DNA of 64,000 bases from Prevotella sp. (GTDB lineage: Bacteria > Bacteroidota > Bacteroidia > Bacteroidales > Bacteroidaceae), in assembly GCA_017449675.1 (NCBI GenBank), contig JAFTFG010000006.1, positions 62,001 through 126,000 of the forward strand. The letters are read 5' to 3'. Of the stretch, positions 25,257-34,655 are shown one piece after another (the stretch's first letter is position 1; the number at the start of each line of letters is the position of its first letter). A model generated the notes under the pieces. It worked only from the letters and a program-made list of their open reading frames with translations. It did not search any database and had not been told where the DNA came from. Position numbers and translations under genes: made by a program.

Positions 25257-26266
25257 GCCCATCGCTGTTGATATTCTTTGGCATAATACGTGATGATATA
25301 TTGCGCTCCTGCCCGCTTGATGGCTATCAGGCTCTCATAGACCACACGTTGCTCGTCTAAATACCCCGCCTGGGCGGCAGCCTTCAACATGGAGTATTCA
25401 CCGCTGACTTGATAGGCCACCATAGGGACCTGTGGGAAACGCCCCACAGCACGCGCTATCACGTCAAGATAGGGAAGCGCAGGCTTCACCATCGTCCAGT
25501 CGGCACCTTCCTCCAGATCAGCAGCGATCTCCTCCAATCCCTGATCGTGAGTACGATAGTCCATCTGATAGGTCTTGCGATCACCAAACGACGGAGCCGA
25601 GTCAGCGGCGTCACGGAATGGTCCATAAAAGGCTGAAGCATACTTTGCCGAATAAGCGAGAATCCTCGTTTGCCCACGCAGACCACCTTCACGCAGTCTC
25701 TTGTCCAATGCCTCTATCTGTCCATCCATCATAGCCGAGGGTGCTACAAAGTCGGCACCTGCCTTGGCATGTACATATGCCATCTCTGCAAGTAGCGGAA
25801 GGGTGGTATCGTTATCCACATCGATAATCTTCTGAATGACACCACCCTCCACAGCAGGCTCTGTCCGTGTGACCAACAGACCGCAATGCCCATGACTCGT
25901 ATACTCGCACAGACATACATCAGTGATGACAATCACATCTGGTACAGCCTGCTTAATCGCCTTCACGGCACGGCATATAAGGGCATCCTCGGTATAGGCA
26001 GCCGAGCCACGATCGTCTTTCACGTCATCTTCCACCACACCAAAGAGCAACACCTTGTCAATGCCCAGTTTCTTAATCTCCTGCACATCCTGAACAAGCG
26101 TGTCTATACTATAACGATTAATACCAGGCATCGTAGGTATTGGCTCTACGATGCCCTCTCCCTCTACCACAAAATACGGGTAGATGAAATCCTGAGCGTT
26201 AACGGCTACATCGGCATACTTATCCCGTGTGACCTGGTCCTTTCTGAATGTTCTGAATCTTTTCAT
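25253..26266 (-). CDS. hemB: Delta-aminolevulinic acid dehydratase (porphobilinogen synthase)
   Basis: 337 residues. It condenses two 5-aminolevulinate molecules to porphobilinogen. Active-site segments: APSAMMDGQI with the first metal-site region, SAKYASAFYGPFRDA with a Schiff-base lysine, and MVKPALPYLDVI with the second lysine. CLCEYTSHGHCG carries the three cysteines of the zinc-type active site. It follows hemD by 12 bases. Confidence 0.97.
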   Translation of the reverse strand: MKRFRTFRKDQVTRDKYADVAVNAQDFIYPYFVVEGEGIVEPIPTMPGINRYSIDTLVQDVQEIKKLGIDKVLLFGVVEDDVKDDRGSAAYTEDALICRAVKAIKQAVPDVIVITDVCLCEYTSHGHCGLLVTRTEPAVEGGVIQKIIDVDNDTTLPLLAEMAYVHAKAGADFVAPSAMMDGQIEALDKRLREGGLRGQTRILAYSAKYASAFYGPFRDAADSAPSFGDRKTYQMDYRTHDQGLEEIAADLEEGADWTMVKPALPYLDVIARAVGRFPQVPMVAYQVSGEYSMLKAAAQAGYLDEQRVVYESLIAIKRAGAQYIITYYAKEYQQRWA

Positions 26267-26278
26267 TTTGTCGGCTTG

Positions 26279-26878
26279 CTATTTTTTTAGATATTGATTG
26301 AGTCGTTCTTGTGTGGTTCTACCCCGCGTCACCAGAATCTTGTCCTGCGGCAAACTACCATACACATACACAAAATTGTCAACGGTGCTGGGTGAGGTGA
26401 ATACGATACGGTCTACCCTACTCAGGTCTATTCGTCTCACATCGGAGGGCATCCTATTTCTATAAGCGGTGACGGTAGTCACGTCGAAACCCAACTGCCG
26501 CAACCCGTCGGGTATGATAGATAGGGCGATGTCGGAACGGGGGATAAGTACTCGTCCACGTGGTTGTCGGCTGAACCAGTCGATGACCCCGTAACTATCA
26601 TCACGCTCCACCTGTGTAACCTTGCGGACACCAGTCTCTTGCAAAGCCTGCGTGGTAGTAGGTCCTATGGACACAACACGCATATCACCTTCAGAAAGTC
26701 CATACTGGTAGAAGAATCTTACCGCATAACGGCTGGTAAAAAGCACATAAGCGTAGTCACCTATATTGAATACCGCATTTTTGAGATCGGTATCATCCTC
26801 CACTGGCACAATCTCTATGAGTGGTGTGTGAATGTAGTCGGCGTTAGGGGTCTGTAGCCCAGTATATAATGTATTCAT
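26279..26878 (-). CDS. hemD: Uroporphyrinogen-III synthase
   Basis: 199 residues, shorter than the usual 240-260. The fold is divergent; recognisable parts are YVLFTSRYAVRFF, SIGPTTTQALQETG, VLIPRSDIA and IVFTSPSTVDNF. It cyclises hydroxymethylbilane to uroporphyrinogen III. The 4-nt overlap with the preceding hemA-hemC gene and the following hemB support the call. Confidence 0.88.
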   Translation of the reverse strand: MNTLYTGLQTPNADYIHTPLIEIVPVEDDTDLKNAVFNIGDYAYVLFTSRYAVRFFYQYGLSEGDMRVVSIGPTTTQALQETGVRKVTQVERDDSYGVIDWFSRQPRGRVLIPRSDIALSIIPDGLRQLGFDVTTVTAYRNRMPSDVRRIDLSRVDRIVFTSPSTVDNFVYVYGSLPQDKILVTRGRTTQERLNQYLKK

Positions 26879-28404
26879 ACTATGCTCCCTTTCTTAAAGA
26901 TGGCTTTCAGGTCATCACGTCCCTTACGGGCGGTTACGGCAAGCCTTCCCTGCATAGGATGAGTCCTAAAAGGGAGTATTTCCGTAATCTCCTCTGTCAT
27001 ACCCAGTCGTTTTAGCGCACAGGTAGCCACGATGGCGGCATCTACCATACCACTGCGCACTTGTCTCACACGGTCTTCTATACAGCCTCGTATTCCCACT
27101 ACCCTCAAGTCAGGTCGTAAAGCAAGCAACTCTTTTCTGCGTAAGGGTGAACTGGTACCCACACTGCTGCCTGCTGGCAGGTCAAACAATCGGATATGGT
27201 CACGGCTCACCAAAGCGTCAGTCTTGTCGAAAGCCTCATAGAGGGCGATGATCTCCAATTCGGGATGCATTTGCTCAGGCAGGTCTTTAGCAGAATGGAT
27301 GGCAACATCCCCATCGTCGGTCAGCAGGGCTGTGTCCAACTCACGAGTAAACATATCATCAGGAGCCTCACCGTTGAGCAATGAGATACCTAAATGTCTG
27401 TCGCCAAATGACTCTATCATATTGATACTATACTTCACATCAGGCAAACGGTTCATCACCTCTTCCACCTGAATTCTCGACAACTGGCTACTACGGGCTA
27501 CAACTCTCAATCCTCCGACGGTGTGCGCTCTTCGCCGCTCCATGATGTCGTGCAACTCGGCTATCTCTTCTTCTATCAACGACTCCGCACGTAGCACCTC
27601 GTCTTGTCGGATAGAGATATTGTCTTTCACCTTCTGCTCCACGTCATGCACGTTGTAGAGTGTTACTCCCTCCAATTCCGCCACTGCCGGGTCAATGTCA
27701 CGAGGAAAGGCGAGGTCAATGGCAAACAAACGACGACAGGGTAAAAGATCCTCTTTTTTTATAATAAGATGGGGTGCCGAGGTAGCAGAGATCAGGATAT
27801 CTGTCTGCGACAAAAAATGTTGTTTGTCTGCAAGTCGGAACACCTCAATCCCAAAAGGCTCTGCCATACGGCGTGCCCTCTCCTCTGTGCGGTTTGCGAG
27901 GAACACTAACTTGGCTCCTTTGTTCTGGAGAAATTTGATAATATCCTCCGTCAGTGTGTTTACGCCGATAATGACGATGCGGGCTTGCCGTAGGTCGATG
28001 GCTTGCTGTTCAATGATCTCAATGGCGGCAAGCGAGTGGCTCACGGCTCCATGCGAGATTTCCGTTTCGTTGCGCACACGTTTTCCTATATGCAGAGCGC
28101 ACTCAAATAATTTATGCAGACCTGCGGGCAGTTTCTGTTGCATTCGAGCCATAAGGTAGGCTTCTTTTACCTGCCCCTGTACGGCACGTTCACCCACGAT
28201 TGCCGATTCCAGACCACAAGTCACACGGAATAAATGGCGAGCCACATCGTCAGGTATATCTCCATCGCCATAGTATAACTCTATACGGTTACAAGTCTGC
28301 AAGAACACCGAGGGTCCTCTCTCTTCTCGACGGAATTGTCTGAAGCAGTCCTCTCGGTCATTGAGCGACGTATTATAGTGGTTAATCGACTTATACTGTA
28401 TCAT
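26875..28404 (-). CDS. hemA-hemC: Glutamyl-tRNA reductase / hydroxymethylbilane synthase fusion, both halves truncated
   Basis: 509 residues. Residues 1-290 are HemA: the catalytic Cys38 is in FLQTCNRIEL, SAIVGERAVQGQVKEAY follows, and the NADPH-binding region is around 142-210. The spinal helix (about 268-291) leads straight into HemC at residue 298, so the usual HemA dimerisation domain is missing. HemC domains 1 and 2 are present: ARSSQLSRIQ, the catalytic Asp374 in AIHSAKDLP, GTSSPLRRK, and IRGCIEDR. The protein stops about 25 residues after HPMQG, so HemC domain 3, with the cysteine that holds the dipyrromethane cofactor, is absent. No frameshift explains this: hemD begins in a tidy ATGA overlap. 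Confidence 0.9.
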   Translation of the reverse strand: MIQYKSINHYNTSLNDREDCFRQFRREERGPSVFLQTCNRIELYYGDGDIPDDVARHLFRVTCGLESAIVGERAVQGQVKEAYLMARMQQKLPAGLHKLFECALHIGKRVRNETEISHGAVSHSLAAIEIIEQQAIDLRQARIVIIGVNTLTEDIIKFLQNKGAKLVFLANRTEERARRMAEPFGIEVFRLADKQHFLSQTDILISATSAPHLIIKKEDLLPCRRLFAIDLAFPRDIDPAVAELEGVTLYNVHDVEQKVKDNISIRQDEVLRAESLIEEEIAELHDIMERRRAHTVGGLRVVARSSQLSRIQVEEVMNRLPDVKYSINMIESFGDRHLGISLLNGEAPDDMFTRELDTALLTDDGDVAIHSAKDLPEQMHPELEIIALYEAFDKTDALVSRDHIRLFDLPAGSSVGTSSPLRRKELLALRPDLRVVGIRGCIEDRVRQVRSGMVDAAIVATCALKRLGMTEEITEILPFRTHPMQGRLAVTARKGRDDLKAIFKKGSIV

Positions 28405-28420
28405 GTCTGATTTTAGTTTG

Positions 28421-28455
28421 CAAAATTACTTAGTTTGTCTGTCTCCCGCAATACC
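28421..28455 (-). promoter_or_regulatory. Promoter of the hemA-hemC operon
   Basis: Reading left, GGTATTGC starts at 28455 and TAATTTTG lies at 28428-28421, 27 bases from the first G. This separates hemA-hemC and the downstream genes from hemE as a second transcription unit. The predicted leader is only about 10 bases. Confidence 0.65.
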
Positions 28456-28478
28456 TATATTATGTCATATTCACATAC

Positions 28479-29501
28479 CTACCATTGGGTATATTTCACC
28501 CAATTCACAAGATATTTGATATTTTCCAAGGGTGTATTCGCCAATACACCATGTCCTAAGTTCACTATCCAATGCGGGTGATTGTGGAAAAATTGCCGAT
28601 AGGACTCCATCCGCTTGGCTATTTCGTCTTGAGGCGAAAAGAGTAAATGCGGATCAAGGTTGCCCTGTATGCCCACATCAGGATGCACCATCTGACGTGC
28701 CTCCAGCAACGAGGTCTGCCAGTCTATGCTCACGAAGTCGCACACATCAGGTGTAATGAGCCTCAAGCCGCTACCCAATCCTTTGGGAAAGAATATAAAC
28801 GGGATACCCATTGACCGTACGGCATCAGCAATACGAACCACAGCGGGCAGGAACAACTCTGCGTAAATCTCCGAAGGCAACAGGCCTGCATGGCTTTCGA
28901 AAAGTTGGAAGGCATCGATACCGTGTTCTATCTGCTGACAGGCATAGTCGATAGATATCTCCGTCACAGCAGCAATTAGCCGTTCTGTCTCTTCACGATT
29001 CTCGTAGAAGAATTTCTTGGCAGCGGGAAAAGTTTGTTTAGTGCTGATGCCTTGTAGCATATAGCACATCGTAGTGAGCGGAGCGCCACAGAAACCGATA
29101 AGCGGCACATGACTCTGATCCACCACACGGTCAATAACCTCATAGACATACTTCAGTCGCTCGGGACGTATGTCAAGTCTGTCGACAGGGCATTTCAAGC
29201 CATGCAACGGATGGGGGAAACGAGGACCGCACTCCGTCCACTCTATTTCCATGCCCATGGCGACAGGTATAGTGAGGATATCACTGAATAAGATGGCGGC
29301 ATCCACACCCAAATCTTCCACGGGCATCAGTGTCACCTCTGCGGCTAATTCGGGCGTGTTCATAATCTCCGTAAACGAGTGTTGCTGCCGCAATAACTGA
29401 TAGCGGGGAAGCACTCTGCCTGCCTGACGCATCAGCCATATAGGCGGGCGTTTGCCTGGGTGTCCCATGAGGGTATTGAGGAATTCGAAGTTGGTGGGCA
29501 A
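28479..29501 (-). CDS. hemE: Uroporphyrinogen decarboxylase
   Basis: 340 residues. RPPIWLMRQAGRVLPRY is the family signature; ILFSDILTIPVAMG and GFCGAPLTTMCYML follow. It converts uroporphyrinogen III to coproporphyrinogen III. The start codon appears to be TTG (29501-29499); no ATG precedes the conserved N-terminus in frame. It begins 17 bases downstream of the hemN stop. Confidence 0.95.
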   Translation of the reverse strand: MPTNFEFLNTLMGHPGKRPPIWLMRQAGRVLPRYQLLRQQHSFTEIMNTPELAAEVTLMPVEDLGVDAAILFSDILTIPVAMGMEIEWTECGPRFPHPLHGLKCPVDRLDIRPERLKYVYEVIDRVVDQSHVPLIGFCGAPLTTMCYMLQGISTKQTFPAAKKFFYENREETERLIAAVTEISIDYACQQIEHGIDAFQLFESHAGLLPSEIYAELFLPAVVRIADAVRSMGIPFIFFPKGLGSGLRLITPDVCDFVSIDWQTSLLEARQMVHPDVGIQGNLDPHLLFSPQDEIAKRMESYRQFFHNHPHWIVNLGHGVLANTPLENIKYLVNWVKYTQW

Positions 29502-29518
29502 TGTCGTAGTACTCTTAT

Positions 29519-30922
29519 TCAGATTGGTTTTGAGAATAATTTCTGGGTGTTCTGCATCAGAGGGTCAATGGCTGCCGCCACATTCCTTACGAAGGGTTGT
29601 CCTTCTTTCGTCATCGCCACCATATTCCCCCGCAGGGTAATCAGACCGTCGTCAGCCATCTCCTTCAGTCGAGGATTGTTAATCTGGTCATCAGGCAATT
29701 CCATGTGATAGTTACACATCAACTGCTCTATCACTTGCCGAATTTGCTGCTCTTCGGTAGTCAGACTATAGCCCTTACTTACAGGCAAATGTCCACGATT
29801 TACTGTAGCAATATAGGTATCGATGTCTTTAGTATTCTGAGCATAGGCTGTCTCCAACTGACTAATCCCTGTTGCACCAAAGGCATACACCTGCCCCGTG
29901 GTGCGACGAGTGCAGTAGCCTTGAAAATTACGATGCAACTGTCCGTTGCACATCGCCTGATACAACTCGTCATCAGGCAGTACGAAATGGTCCATACCGA
30001 TGCGCACATAACCTGCTTCTATCAGCCGTTGCTCCGCTTTCAGAAACATACGGGCTTTCTCCTCATTAGTAGGCAATCCGGCTTTCTCAAGGACCAACTG
30101 CTGGCGTTTCAACCAAGGTACATGAGCATAACTAAACGTCACCAACCTATCAGGGTGCAAACTGATAGCATAATCAATAGTTCGGCAAAAACTGTCGGTT
30201 GTCTGACCTGGTAGCCCATACAAGAAATCGAGGTTGATGCGTGCGCCACCGTCACGCAGTACACTGAAAATATCAGGTAATGCCTCTTGTGACGGGCGAC
30301 GGTTTACGATACGAAGTACATCGGTGTCAAAATCCTGTACACCAATACTGAACCTTGTGAAACCAGCCTCCAGCAACTGTTTCCAAGAGGTAAGTGAGAG
30401 ATAGCCAGGATGACACTCTATGGCTATCTCCGGTCGCTCAATAGTATCAAGCACACTAAGCAAATGCTGATTCAGTAGCCTGATGGCATCTGGGGCTATG
30501 GCTGTAGGACTACCACCGCCATAATGTATCTGTGATACCTGACGATCGCTGACGATGAGCGGCAGCAGCAAGTCTATCTCCTGATGCAGGGCCTTGAGAT
30601 ACTGGCTGACGACCTCTGGACTACGCATGGCATAAGAGTTACAGGCGCAGTAATGGCACAGATGGTGACAGAAAGGCAGATGCAAGTAGAACGACACATG
30701 CCGGTCGGTGCAATTGTTTGACTGGCTGACAGCCTTCATGTAGTCCTCTTCCGAGAACGCCCGGAAATAGTTTGCCGGCGGATAACTGGTATAACGAGGT
30801 ACAGGTATATTGTACTTCTCGGTAACTGACTGTTGCAAATTATGAATATCTGGTTTAGTTTCTGGTTGCAAAATTACCGCATCCAAGACAATCTGGCAAT
30901 CCCTATTTATGTGGATTTTCAT
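29519..30922 (-). CDS. hemN: Oxygen-independent coproporphyrinogen III oxidase
   Basis: 467 residues. The radical SAM motif CHHLCHYCACN is the CxxxCxxCxC form specific to true HemN. YGGGSPTAI and GVQDFD are conserved nearby, and the C-terminal HemN domain is complete. This supports anaerobic haem synthesis. It overlaps the SUMT gene by 20 bases. Confidence 0.94.
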   Translation of the reverse strand: MKIHINRDCQIVLDAVILQPETKPDIHNLQQSVTEKYNIPVPRYTSYPPANYFRAFSEEDYMKAVSQSNNCTDRHVSFYLHLPFCHHLCHYCACNSYAMRSPEVVSQYLKALHQEIDLLLPLIVSDRQVSQIHYGGGSPTAIAPDAIRLLNQHLLSVLDTIERPEIAIECHPGYLSLTSWKQLLEAGFTRFSIGVQDFDTDVLRIVNRRPSQEALPDIFSVLRDGGARINLDFLYGLPGQTTDSFCRTIDYAISLHPDRLVTFSYAHVPWLKRQQLVLEKAGLPTNEEKARMFLKAEQRLIEAGYVRIGMDHFVLPDDELYQAMCNGQLHRNFQGYCTRRTTGQVYAFGATGISQLETAYAQNTKDIDTYIATVNRGHLPVSKGYSLTTEEQQIRQVIEQLMCNYHMELPDDQINNPRLKEMADDGLITLRGNMVAMTKEGQPFVRNVAAAIDPLMQNTQKLFSKPI

Positions 30923-31631
30923 GATGACGGTATGCCGCTACATCACCCACCAGTATGATAACGGGAGTAGGATAGGTTTCATTGCCCAGTTGACCAATGG
31001 TGGTATCAAACACCTGCTCACTGGGCAGTGATACATTGTGTACGGCAAGCACAGGGGTATCTTCTCGCCAACCTTGAGCAATCAGCCGTTGCCGAATCTC
31101 AGACAATCTGGCTCCTCCCATATAGTAGACCAAAGTATCAGTGTCAGGCACGATCGGATTACTTGAGTGACCATTGACAATGGCAACACTCTGAGATACA
31201 CCACGTAGCGTGAGTGAGACCTTCGTGCTGGCAGCCAAGGCGGTGGCGGTGGTAACACCAGGTATCACATCGACAGGGATATTATGCTGCTCCAGATAAC
31301 GAATCTCCTCACCACCATGAGCGAATATCATAGGGTCACCACCCTTCAACCTCACTACACGCTTTCTTTGCTCAGCGGCATCAAGCAGCAGACCGTTGAT
31401 TTCGTCCTGTTCGGTATGATGACGACCACTACGTTTGCCCACATAGACTTTCTCGGCTGCAAGACTATTGAGATAATCGAGGTTCGTCAGATCATCGTAG
31501 AAAATAATATCGGCTTGACGCAAGGCTCGCTCTCCCCGAATGGTTAGCAAGTCGGGGGCACCAGGGCCAAAGCCCACCAATGTCACTGTTCCTGGCTGCA
31601 AATGCAGGTTACTCAATGGAGAGCGTTCCAT
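30903..31631 (-). CDS. cobA: Uroporphyrinogen-III C-methyltransferase (SUMT)
   Basis: 242 residues. GFGPGAPDLLTIRG, KGGDPMIFAHGGEE and PGVTTATALAA are SUMT motifs. It adds two methyl groups to uroporphyrinogen III to give precorrin-2, the branch point to siroheme. The neighbouring dehydrogenase gene overlaps it by 23 bases, so together they replace a fused CysG. Confidence 0.94.
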   Translation of the reverse strand: MERSPLSNLHLQPGTVTLVGFGPGAPDLLTIRGERALRQADIIFYDDLTNLDYLNSLAAEKVYVGKRSGRHHTEQDEINGLLLDAAEQRKRVVRLKGGDPMIFAHGGEEIRYLEQHNIPVDVIPGVTTATALAASTKVSLTLRGVSQSVAIVNGHSSNPIVPDTDTLVYYMGGARLSEIRQRLIAQGWREDTPVLAVHNVSLPSEQVFDTTIGQLGNETYPTPVIILVGDVAAYRHHENPHK

Positions 31632-32064
31632 TTTCTATCTGATTCTTTATACGGTCACGCACTCGGATGCTACGTCTCACGTCCTTGGCATCGGAAGCGA
31701 CTGCAATAGTCAGTCCACCTTCACGGAAGATGGCTGGTGAGGTAAAGTCACATTCGGCAGGTGAGTCACAAACACTGGTCAAGACACCACGCTGCCGCGC
31801 CAAAGAATGGATATGATGATTTAGCGTATGGTCGCCTGTGCAGACAAACAACAATGTCACACCATCCAAATCAGTTTCAGAAAAGTCACGTTCTTCCCAA
31901 CGAAACGGAAGAGCCTTAATGCCATCGCTCACTTGTGGAGCAATGACTGTGACCGCAGAAGTGAAGCGACTGAGTATCGTTGCTTTATGAGTAGCCACTC
32001 GACCTCCACCGACTATCAGGATTCGTGCATCACTGATGCGTATGTTGACAGGTAAGAAGTCCAT
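31609..32064 (-). CDS. Precorrin-2 dehydrogenase / sirohydrochlorin ferrochelatase-like (CysG N-terminal domain)
   Basis: 151 residues. It has a Rossmann NAD site (LIVGGGRVATHKATIL), a VTVIAP strand and the SVCDSPAECDFTSPA segment of siroheme synthase N-terminal domains. It oxidises precorrin-2 and may also insert iron. It is shorter than CysG-N (about 200-215) because the small helical domain is reduced, so chelatase activity is uncertain. It starts directly after the sulfite reductase stop. Confidence 0.88.
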   Translation of the reverse strand: MDFLPVNIRISDARILIVGGGRVATHKATILSRFTSAVTVIAPQVSDGIKALPFRWEERDFSETDLDGVTLLFVCTGDHTLNHHIHSLARQRGVLTSVCDSPAECDFTSPAIFREGGLTIAVASDAKDVRRSIRVRDRIKNQIENGTLSIE

Positions 32065-34392
32065 CTATTTTTTCCTGATGAGTACCTTCCAATAATTGTC
32101 GACTTTCTCTGTAGAGATCACCTCATGTCCTTCTTGACGTACACTGCCTGGCACATTCTGAATGGGCTGACCGTCATCAAGCAGAATCTCTAATAACTGA
32201 CCACTCTGCATGGATGACAATTCTATCTTCGTCTTCACGAAATTCATTGGGCATGCAACTCCACGAAAATCCTTCTTTACATTGGCACCGTCACTCGTAC
32301 TTTCCGTGATTTGTTGATTCTCCTTCTTTTGCTCCACAGGAGTTACGACCTTGAACTGCAAAGAATCATCCATTGAAGCATAGAGTTCATTGATTTTATC
32401 GACTAATGCCTCTATCTGCTTTTGGTCTGATAGCAACGCCTCTCCATGACGGGCTTTCTCTACAACAGCCTTAAAGTTTGCAGAGACGATGCCTGCATCA
32501 ATAAATAATTCTTCAAAATTACTGTACACCTCGTCGTCTGTCCGAGGATCAGCGCCACGAGTGACGAGCAACATACGGGAAGCAGAGAACACGATGTCGC
32601 GTAACAATTTTTCCTCATCGGCACCTGGCTGAGTCAATGCGGTCTGCTTTTCCTTGATGGTAGCCTGATCTAATTCAATAATGTCAAACAAACCTGCCGA
32701 ACATTCTGCCTGCCCATGGCTGGTCAATGAGAAGACTTCATCAGCACCCCAGTCGAAGTAGTAGTTCTTATCCTCATCGAATGAAGGAACGTCTTTGTAC
32801 TTGGAAATCGCATTCTTGACGACCTCAGCACCCTCTGTGCGTACAAAAGCGTCGTAACTCTCATACAGGTCTTTCACCTTGAGATAATATCCTAAATAGT
32901 CTACAACGAACTGCGGGATATCCTTAGCAGCCAGATAGCCCAATGCCTCAGCCAACTCTGTCTTACCATTCACACGTGCCCATACGGTATAGGCAGGATA
33001 TGGATGATCATCTACACGACCAATACGTCCACTGAAGCCTAAGTCCGACCATGCATTCTGAGCGCACGAGTTGGAACAACCATTGATATTGATTTTCAAA
33101 TCAGGCAACTGGTCGAGATCCAGCCCACTCTTCTCCAATTGACGACGAATACCCTTTACCAGTCCTTTTGGCAAGCAGATACCCAAGCGACAGGTATCGG
33201 CACCCGTACAAGAGGTTAGATTATTGAGTATAACAGGGACATCCAATGACAGCCCTAGTCCATGAAAGAACTGATAGACATTAGGCAGATACTCCTCAGG
33301 AATATTGCGCAACTGCATGCTCTGGCGTGGTGTGAAGCGGATAATATCATTGCCGAATCCTTCCAGGAAGTCTGCAATCTTAAGAAAAATGTCAGGCGAC
33401 GTATTACCATGCAAGAATGGGATAACAGTGTAAAAGCCATTCCCCACGCTCTGCTTTTGTGCATAGCGACGTTTCCATGTCCTAAAAGCCTCGCTCTCAT
33501 CCACAACAGGAACAAATGATGGTGTCTTGTACTCAAATGGAAGAACAGCAGGTTCAAAATCCAACGTTTTATCACTAATCAACTTGTCGTATTCCTCAAG
33601 ATAAAGCCTCCGTGTCTCTTCTTCACCATTCTTATAGAATATGTACCGTATACGTGCCTTGTGGCGGTTCTTTCTATTACCATTCAAGTTGAAGAAGTTC
33701 TTTGCAGCCTTAGCCGCACGGAACAGGTCTTTCTCTGGCAGAAAATTGAACACTAACCATCCCTTGTGTGGATGGCTTGCCACCGAACCGCCTAAAAGCA
33801 CTCGGAAACCACGCTGACCGTCCTTGATCACGGGAATCAACCCCAAGTCTGCAACCAACGAGAAATTAGCGTCCTCCTCATTGATATCGAAGGCTATCTT
33901 CAGTTTGCGAGGCATAGACCACGAATCCTTCTCGGCTATCAGGCGAGTTGTCAATCCGATTGCATAGGGATAAGGGTCGAACGTCTGACGGCTATTGATA
34001 CCACCCTGCTCATTTACCAACATATTACGCACGGTGTTTCCACCTCCGCCCTGCGTTGCCAGTCCCTCCTCTTTCAACGCAAGAAGTGCCTCAGTGGCAC
34101 GGTCGATGCTCACATCATGGATCTGTACCTCTTGCCGAGTGGTAATATGAATATGCGAGCAGTTCACTTGCCTGCCCACCTCAGCCACACGCCGCAACTG
34201 TCGTGGTGTAATAAGTCCACCCGTACAGCGGATACGCAACATATAGTGTCCGTCCTGCCTCTGTTCGTAGATACCCATTGGTACACGGTTCGACTTCAAC
34301 TGCGCACCGCTGATTTCTCCTTTTCTAAACTGCTCTATGAGCCGTTGATTGTACTGAATGTCTGATGCCAGACTCTCTGGAATAATGTACAT
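32065..34392 (-). CDS. Siroheme sulfite/nitrite reductase with C-terminal TusA-like domain
   Basis: 775 residues from MYIIPESLAS at 34392. Two duplicated ferredoxin-like/reductase halves are followed by the siroheme-4Fe-4S ligands TSCTGADTCRLGIC (about residue 395) and NGCSNSCAQNAW (about 437). After the catalytic core comes a helical region of about 120 residues and then a TusA/SirA-like domain (DFRGVACPMNFVKTK) with the single conserved Cys of sulfur carriers. It most likely reduces sulfite to sulfide, as the sulfate genes and siroheme genes adjoin it; nitrite is an alternative. It begins the operon leading to siroheme and haem genes. Confidence 0.92.
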   Translation of the reverse strand: MYIIPESLASDIQYNQRLIEQFRKGEISGAQLKSNRVPMGIYEQRQDGHYMLRIRCTGGLITPRQLRRVAEVGRQVNCSHIHITTRQEVQIHDVSIDRATEALLALKEEGLATQGGGGNTVRNMLVNEQGGINSRQTFDPYPYAIGLTTRLIAEKDSWSMPRKLKIAFDINEEDANFSLVADLGLIPVIKDGQRGFRVLLGGSVASHPHKGWLVFNFLPEKDLFRAAKAAKNFFNLNGNRKNRHKARIRYIFYKNGEEETRRLYLEEYDKLISDKTLDFEPAVLPFEYKTPSFVPVVDESEAFRTWKRRYAQKQSVGNGFYTVIPFLHGNTSPDIFLKIADFLEGFGNDIIRFTPRQSMQLRNIPEEYLPNVYQFFHGLGLSLDVPVILNNLTSCTGADTCRLGICLPKGLVKGIRRQLEKSGLDLDQLPDLKININGCSNSCAQNAWSDLGFSGRIGRVDDHPYPAYTVWARVNGKTELAEALGYLAAKDIPQFVVDYLGYYLKVKDLYESYDAFVRTEGAEVVKNAISKYKDVPSFDEDKNYYFDWGADEVFSLTSHGQAECSAGLFDIIELDQATIKEKQTALTQPGADEEKLLRDIVFSASRMLLVTRGADPRTDDEVYSNFEELFIDAGIVSANFKAVVEKARHGEALLSDQKQIEALVDKINELYASMDDSLQFKVVTPVEQKKENQQITESTSDGANVKKDFRGVACPMNFVKTKIELSSMQSGQLLEILLDDGQPIQNVPGSVRQEGHEVISTEKVDNYWKVLIRKK

Positions 34393-34417
34393 AAGTCCTA
34401 GTGTTGGTTTACGGTTG

Positions 34418-34425
34418 CAAAGGTA
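34418..34425 (-). promoter_or_regulatory. Promoter -7 element of the sulfite reductase operon
   Basis: TACCTTTG on the minus strand, 26 bases upstream of the ATG at 34392. It matches TAnnTTTG. The 263-base gap 34393-34655 otherwise holds only this and the rightward promoter at 34626. Confidence 0.6.
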
Positions 34426-34625
34426 GATTTTTTTCCTTTTATCCACAATCCCACGCAAAGAGTATTTCAGATACCAAACAAATGCGATTCCACGTACCTA
34501 ATGTTTAGTACGCACACGGACACTTTAATAATTGATATGGTATTCTTACCATCGAAATAGTCGCATCTCTAATACGGGATTTCACATTTAACGCCTAAAA
34601 GCGAACGACTTTCAGATTATTTTCA

Positions 34626-34633
34626 TAATTTTG
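34626..34633 (+). promoter_or_regulatory. Promoter -7 element for the 34656 radical SAM gene
   Basis: TAATTTTG, 22 bases before the start codon. No convincing -33 box. Confidence 0.55.
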
Positions 34634-34655
34634 CAGGCAAAACAATGAATCTGGC

